Origin: Methylobacterium planeticum
GTDB taxonomy: Bacteria; Pseudomonadota; Alphaproteobacteria; Rhizobiales; Beijerinckiaceae
Direction: 5' to 3'
DNA: 64,000 nucleotides
Assembly: GCF_008806345.1 (NCBI RefSeq)
Contig: NZ_VZZJ01000016.1
Coordinates: forward strand, 1 to 64,000
The position numbers and the translations under genes were made by a program. Below the pieces are notes generated by a model. The model saw only the letters and a program-made list of their open reading frames with translations. It made no database searches and was not told where the DNA came from. Shown in pieces: positions 60,432-64,000 of the stretch (position 1 is its first letter; each line of letters starts with the position of its first letter).

Positions 60432-61229
60432 TCAGGCGGCCGCGGCCCAGATCTCGCCCTTGCCGAGGGTGGCGAGGTCGCCCGAGTAGCGCGTGAGCGC
60501 GCCGGCCGCGAGGTCGGCATGGGCCGGGCTGAGGGCCCGCAGGGACCGGGCGAGGAGGCGCAGGAACACGAGGTCGTGCGCACCCGTGGCGACGAAGGTC
60601 GGGCTCATCGCCCCGTGCCGGCCGAGCAGCATCGTGCCGCGCCGCATGCCGAAGCCCGGATGGTCGCCGACGCCGAGGGCCGCGAGGGTCCCGGCGATCA
60701 TGCGCGAGCCCGCGAAGTCCCCGGCCTCGCCCGCCACGATGAGGCCCCGCCGCATCCGGTCGCCGAGATGGTCGCCGGCCCGGCCCCGGATCACCAGCGT
60801 GGCACCGTCGAGCCCCGCCTTGGCGGCGTAGACCGCCCCGCCCGCGTGGTCGCCCGCATCGCCCCCGATGGTGATCAGGCCGCCGGTGGCGCCGGTGCCC
60901 GCGAAGGGACCGGCCGCGCCCTCGACGTGCAGGCTGCCCCCCGCCATGCCCTCGCCGAGGCGCTGGCCGACATCGCCCGAGACCCGGATGGTGCCCTCGG
61001 AGAGCGCCGCGCCGACCCGGTCGAGGCGCCCGGAGCCGCCCTCGATCACCAGGGTGTCGGAGCGGTCGAGGCGCACCGTGAAGCAATCGCCGAGGGTCAG
61101 CCCCCGGCGCGTGGTGCCGACCGGGATCCGCGCGGCCTCGGCCTCCGAGAGGCCCGAGAGGGCAAGCGGCGTGATGTCGAGGAGGTCGAGGCGCTCGGGG
61201 GGCGCCTCGCGCAAGGTGAGGACGCTCAT
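60432..61229 (-). CDS. fhcC: formyltransferase/hydrolase complex subunit C
   Basis: FwdC-like subunit of the Fhc complex, 265 residues, with repeated Gly-rich beta-helix turns (GDCFTVRLDRSDTLVIEGG, GTIRVSGDVGQRLGEGMAGG, GLITIGGDAGDHAGGAVYAAK, GATLVIRGRAGDHLGDRMRRG), as in the C-terminal domain of glutamate synthase. It has a structural role beside the FhcA hydrolase. Start overlaps the fhcD stop by 4 nt. Confidence 0.94.
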   Translation of the reverse strand: MSVLTLREAPPERLDLLDITPLALSGLSEAEAARIPVGTTRRGLTLGDCFTVRLDRSDTLVIEGGSGRLDRVGAALSEGTIRVSGDVGQRLGEGMAGGSLHVEGAAGPFAGTGATGGLITIGGDAGDHAGGAVYAAKAGLDGATLVIRGRAGDHLGDRMRRGLIVAGEAGDFAGSRMIAGTLAALGVGDHPGFGMRRGTMLLGRHGAMSPTFVATGAHDLVFLRLLARSLRALSPAHADLAAGALTRYSGDLATLGKGEIWAAAA

Positions 61230-62164
61230 GCTGCACCCGGTTTCGAGAGGAGGTCCCGGAGATGGTAGTGGTGGCGGCCGAGATTGCCGCCGTAATTGCC
61301 CGCGGTGACGCCGACGAGGCCGTGCGCCGCCCCGATCTCGGTGGCGGCGTGGAGCGCCGCGCGCATCGAGGCGGAGACGCCGTCCGAGGTCAGCGCGTCG
61401 ATGACGATCTCCAGCACCACGCCGCACTCGGCCGGCAGGGCGGAGCCGGCCCGGCCCTTGAGCGTCGGGCAATAGGCGTCGTTGGTCGAGGCCATCATGC
61501 CCTTGGTGCGCCCGCCGACCTTCGAGCCCGAGCGCACGATGCCGCCCGGGAAGGGCAGGATCGCGCCGGGCACGGATCTCGCGGCCTCGACCGCGATCTC
61601 CGCCACCTTGAGGGTGTCGGCGTGCCTGCGGCCGAGGAACAGGAGGTTGCCGCCGCCGACCGCGCCCTCGACCGCCCGGGTCGAATCCTCGCACAGGAAC
61701 TCGCCGTCCATGACCGGGATGCGCCAGTAGCGCCGGACCTTGCCGTCGGGGCCGGTGAGGCGCTTGGCCACCGCGAAGCCGTCGCCGAAGTAGCGGATGG
61801 CGCCGCCGAGCTTGATCTTCGTCGGCCCCTCGACGCCCGCGTAGCAGGCGGTGCCCGGGCAGGTGAGGATGCACTGGCCGACGCGCTTGAGGAGCTGCTC
61901 CTTGAGCCCGTTCGGCTCGAAGCCGAACAGCAGGATGCGCACGCCCGGGCGCCCGTCCGGGGTCTCGTCGGGGGCGAGCTCGGCGTCGATGCCGGCCTCG
62001 GCGCCGCAGCCGATGACCGAGGTCGCGAAGCCCGTCATCACGGTCGCGGCGATCATCGCCCATTTCGGCGTGTCGTTCGTGACGACGATCGCGGTGCCCG
62101 CGACGTCGAAGGCCTCCGCGAAGGTATCCTCCACCGGAATGCCGTTGAGGGTGAGTTGCGCCAT
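61226..62164 (-). CDS. fhcD: formylmethanofuran:H4MPT formyltransferase subunit
   Basis: 312 residues homologous to archaeal Ftr: TLNGIPVEDTFAEAFD, NDTPKWAMIAATVMTGFATS, RVGQCILTCPGTACYAG and LPFPGGIVRSGSKVGGRTKG. In methylotrophs it moves the formyl group from formyl-H4MPT to methylofuran within the Fhc complex, on the route from formaldehyde to formate. 39 bp after fhcA, overlapping fhcC. Confidence 0.96.
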   Translation of the reverse strand: MAQLTLNGIPVEDTFAEAFDVAGTAIVVTNDTPKWAMIAATVMTGFATSVIGCGAEAGIDAELAPDETPDGRPGVRILLFGFEPNGLKEQLLKRVGQCILTCPGTACYAGVEGPTKIKLGGAIRYFGDGFAVAKRLTGPDGKVRRYWRIPVMDGEFLCEDSTRAVEGAVGGGNLLFLGRRHADTLKVAEIAVEAARSVPGAILPFPGGIVRSGSKVGGRTKGMMASTNDAYCPTLKGRAGSALPAECGVVLEIVIDALTSDGVSASMRAALHAATEIGAAHGLVGVTAGNYGGNLGRHHYHLRDLLSKPGAA

Positions 62165-62203
62165 CTCAGCCACCGGTCCCCACGCGCCGCACCCGCTCCG
62201 CAT

Positions 62204-63847
62204 TCACGCCCGGCATGCCACCTCCTCGAACACATCCGCGACCGGGAAGGCCGCGTCCGGCACCGCGAAGCTGTCGAGCCCCTGGCCGAAGCGGTCCTGC
62301 AGGTAGGCGTCGGTGCGCCGCGCCATCGCCTTGTCGGATTCCACCGACAGGGCGAGGGTGCGGCCGGCGCGCCACGCCACCACCTCGCCGTCCTCCACGA
62401 TCGGCACGCCGTCCTTGAGGACGAGCTTCGCCCGGGAGAACATGGCGGTGCGGTCGCGGTCGTCGCGGTAGACCGCGACGTCGGCCCGGGCGCCGGCGCG
62501 CAGGTGGCCGCGGTCGTCGAGGCCGAGGAGCTTGGCCGGGCCCGAGCGCGTCAGCTGCGCGATCTCCGACAGGGTGTACTCGCGCTCGATCCCCGGGAGG
62601 GAGGAGCGCGCGCCCACCACCGCCGGGAGCGTCGCGATCTCGCGGTCGCGGGCCTCCTTGTCCATCAGGAGGTGGATGATGCGCGGGTACTCGGTGAACG
62701 GGCCGCCATTCGGGTGGTCGGTGGTCAGGATGGTGCGCTCGGGGTCCCGGGACAGGAGCATCAGCTCGAGGCCGATCGCCCATTGCAGGGAGCTCGTGGG
62801 CCCGCGCGGCCGGTAGAGGAACGGCACCACGCCGCCGCCCTCCGCGTCGCCCGCCGTGAGGATCCACTTCTTGGGGTTGGCGCCCTTGCGGCCGGCGAAC
62901 TGGCGCAGGATGTCGAGGGAGATCGTGACCGTCTGGCCGAACACCACCTGGCCGACGTCGAGGGTCGCGTTCGGGTGCGCCTCCATGGCCTCGGTGATGC
63001 GGGCGGCGGCCGAGCGGAAGCCCCCGGTCATCGGGTTCTCGGGGTCGACGACGCCGTAGGCGTAGAACTGGGCGTGGGCGAAGTGGATGCGCCGCCCCTC
63101 CGCCGCCTCCAGGGTCGCCACGAAGGCGTTGTCGGCGCCGGGCAAACCGAGGTTGTTGCAGTGGACGTGCAGCGGGTGCGGCACGCCGATCTCCTCCACC
63201 GCGTCGAGGAGGGCGGTCATGATCTTGCGCGTCGAGAGGCCGTAGGTCGGGATCTCGTCGTCGAGGCTGAGGTTGAGCGCCCCGTCCTTGAAGGCGGAGG
63301 CGCCGCCCGCGTTGATGCACTTGACCCCGAGCGCCCGCGCGGTCGCGACGTTCAGGGCCACGAGGTCGCGCACGGCCGCCGCCCCCGCGCGCCCGCGCAG
63401 GAGCTGGAGCAGGTGGTCGTCGTTGCCGAGGACGCAGAGCGCGCCCCGGTCGAGGAGCGGGATGTCGGCGAGCTCGAGCTGGGTCGCGAGCGCGCTCGCG
63501 GGCGGCATCGCGGGCTCGACCGCGGTGGTGTAGCCCATCCGGGCGTAGTTCGCGCCGATCCAGGCGGCCGAGCCCCCCGCATGCGCGAAGGGATGGCCCT
63601 CGGGGGCCGCCTCGCTGACGTAGAGGTCGGGCAGGAGGAGCCGCGACAGCACCACGTTGCCGCCCGCGACGTGCGAATGCACCTCGACGCCGCCCGCCAT
63701 CACGACGCAGCCGGTGGCGTCGACGACCCGGTCGGGGGCGCGCGGGGAGGGGGCGGCCACGCGCCCGTCCTCGATCCAGACATCGCCGACGGCGTCGCGT
63801 CCCGCGGTCGGGTCGACGACCCGTCCGCCACTGATCCGGGTCAGCAT
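62204..63847 (-). CDS. fhcA: formylmethanofuran hydrolase subunit A
   Basis: Amidohydrolase-fold subunit, 547 residues, that hydrolyses formyl-methylofuran to formate in the cytoplasm. It keeps the metal motif His57-Ser-His59 (GGVEVHSHVAGG), and Lys187 (GGASAFKDGAL) is a candidate for the carboxylated bridging lysine; VHCNNLGLPGADN and TTDHPNGGPFTEYPRI are further FwdA/FhcA motifs. The start overlaps the fhcB stop by 1 nt (TGATG). Confidence 0.95.
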   Translation of the reverse strand: MLTRISGGRVVDPTAGRDAVGDVWIEDGRVAAPSPRAPDRVVDATGCVVMAGGVEVHSHVAGGNVVLSRLLLPDLYVSEAAPEGHPFAHAGGSAAWIGANYARMGYTTAVEPAMPPASALATQLELADIPLLDRGALCVLGNDDHLLQLLRGRAGAAAVRDLVALNVATARALGVKCINAGGASAFKDGALNLSLDDEIPTYGLSTRKIMTALLDAVEEIGVPHPLHVHCNNLGLPGADNAFVATLEAAEGRRIHFAHAQFYAYGVVDPENPMTGGFRSAAARITEAMEAHPNATLDVGQVVFGQTVTISLDILRQFAGRKGANPKKWILTAGDAEGGGVVPFLYRPRGPTSSLQWAIGLELMLLSRDPERTILTTDHPNGGPFTEYPRIIHLLMDKEARDREIATLPAVVGARSSLPGIEREYTLSEIAQLTRSGPAKLLGLDDRGHLRAGARADVAVYRDDRDRTAMFSRAKLVLKDGVPIVEDGEVVAWRAGRTLALSVESDKAMARRTDAYLQDRFGQGLDSFAVPDAAFPVADVFEEVACRA

Positions 63848-64000
63848 CAGGCGCCTTTCTTCTCGGTGAGGCGGTCGCGGATGCGGCCGAGCACGTCGGC
63901 GGCGGTGAGGGCGGCGGGGGCGCCGGTGGCGGGGCGGTAGGTTACCGTGGCGCGGCCCTCGTTCCAGAGGGCGCCGCCGGTGCTCTCCCCCGGCACGCCG
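63847..64000 (-). CDS. fhcB: formyltransferase/hydrolase complex subunit B, C-terminus (partial)
   Basis: The last 50 residues plus stop are present; the gene continues beyond the right edge. The visible chain (GVPGESTGGALWNEGRATV...AADVLGRIRDRLTEKKGA) fits the end of FhcB/FwdB-like proteins, and the order fhcB-A-D-C completes the complex. In methylotrophs FhcB resembles formylmethanofuran dehydrogenase but is reported to lack the metal cofactor site; that part is not in view. Confidence 0.8.
   Translation of the reverse strand, partial: GVPGESTGGALWNEGRATVTYRPATGAPAALTAADVLGRIRDRLTEKKGA

Overview
The window is about 64 kb of very GC-rich alphaproteobacterial chromosome. Gene content points to a pink-pigmented facultative methylotroph close to Methylobacterium/Methylorubrum: a lanthanide-type methanol dehydrogenase set (xoxFGJ), the pqqA-B-CD-E operon with the pqqC/D fusion typical of that genus, an mxbDM-like two-component pair, and the methylofuran/tetrahydromethanopterin formyl-transfer complex fhcBADC, all within the last 17 kb. 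No transposase, integrase, CRISPR array, rRNA or tRNA was seen. Gene overlaps of the ATGA/TGATG type are frequent.

Left part (1-17.6 kb), housekeeping: the last codons of an outer-membrane beta-barrel protein; parE; topA; a Tat-exported sulfite-oxidase-fold enzyme coupled to a cytochrome b561; pyrB with a dihydroorotase homologue that has lost metal ligands (PyrX-like); plsY; dprA; ruvX; an SMI1/KNR4 protein; a small membrane protein behind a perfect CtrA-type box; and gatC-gatA-(small membrane protein)-gatB.

Middle (18-46.7 kb): an AaeAB-like efflux operon (DUF4345, FUSC, DUF1656, membrane-fusion protein), PsiF-like protein, nu-class-like GST, DUF2147, ndk, purMN, a CDP-alcohol phosphatidyltransferase, an AI-2E family permease, hdaA, ppk, ppx, maeB, a small surface-polysaccharide block (hexapeptide acetyltransferase, acyltransferase 3, GT2), aspS, rnd and a two-subunit molybdenum hydroxylase (iorAB-like). 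AspS carries the residue pair associated with non-discriminating AspRS, which fits the GatCAB amidotransferase encoded 24 kb away: together they would make Asn-tRNA (and Gln-tRNA) indirectly.

Right part (46.7-64 kb), C1 metabolism: xoxF (periplasmic Ln/PQQ methanol dehydrogenase), xoxG (its cytochrome c) and xoxJ (periplasmic binding protein) run rightward after a 0.67-kb upstream region with a candidate promoter and inverted repeats. Facing them are folP-folB-folK, the pqq operon ending in two exported proteins of unknown function, mxbDM-like regulators, a 68-residue unknown, and fhcBADC. Methanol is oxidised in the periplasm by XoxF with PQQ from the pqq operon; the formaldehyde is processed in the cytoplasm and its formyl group is taken from H4MPT to methylofuran and released as formate by Fhc. 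As I recall it, this order (xoxFGJ-fol-two unknowns-pqq-mxb-unknown-fhc) matches M. extorquens AM1, so the cluster itself is known. The less explained parts are the two extra pqq-operon genes, the 68-residue gene, the xoxF leader structure, the pqqA-pqqB hairpin and several palindromic tandem repeats at gene ends.
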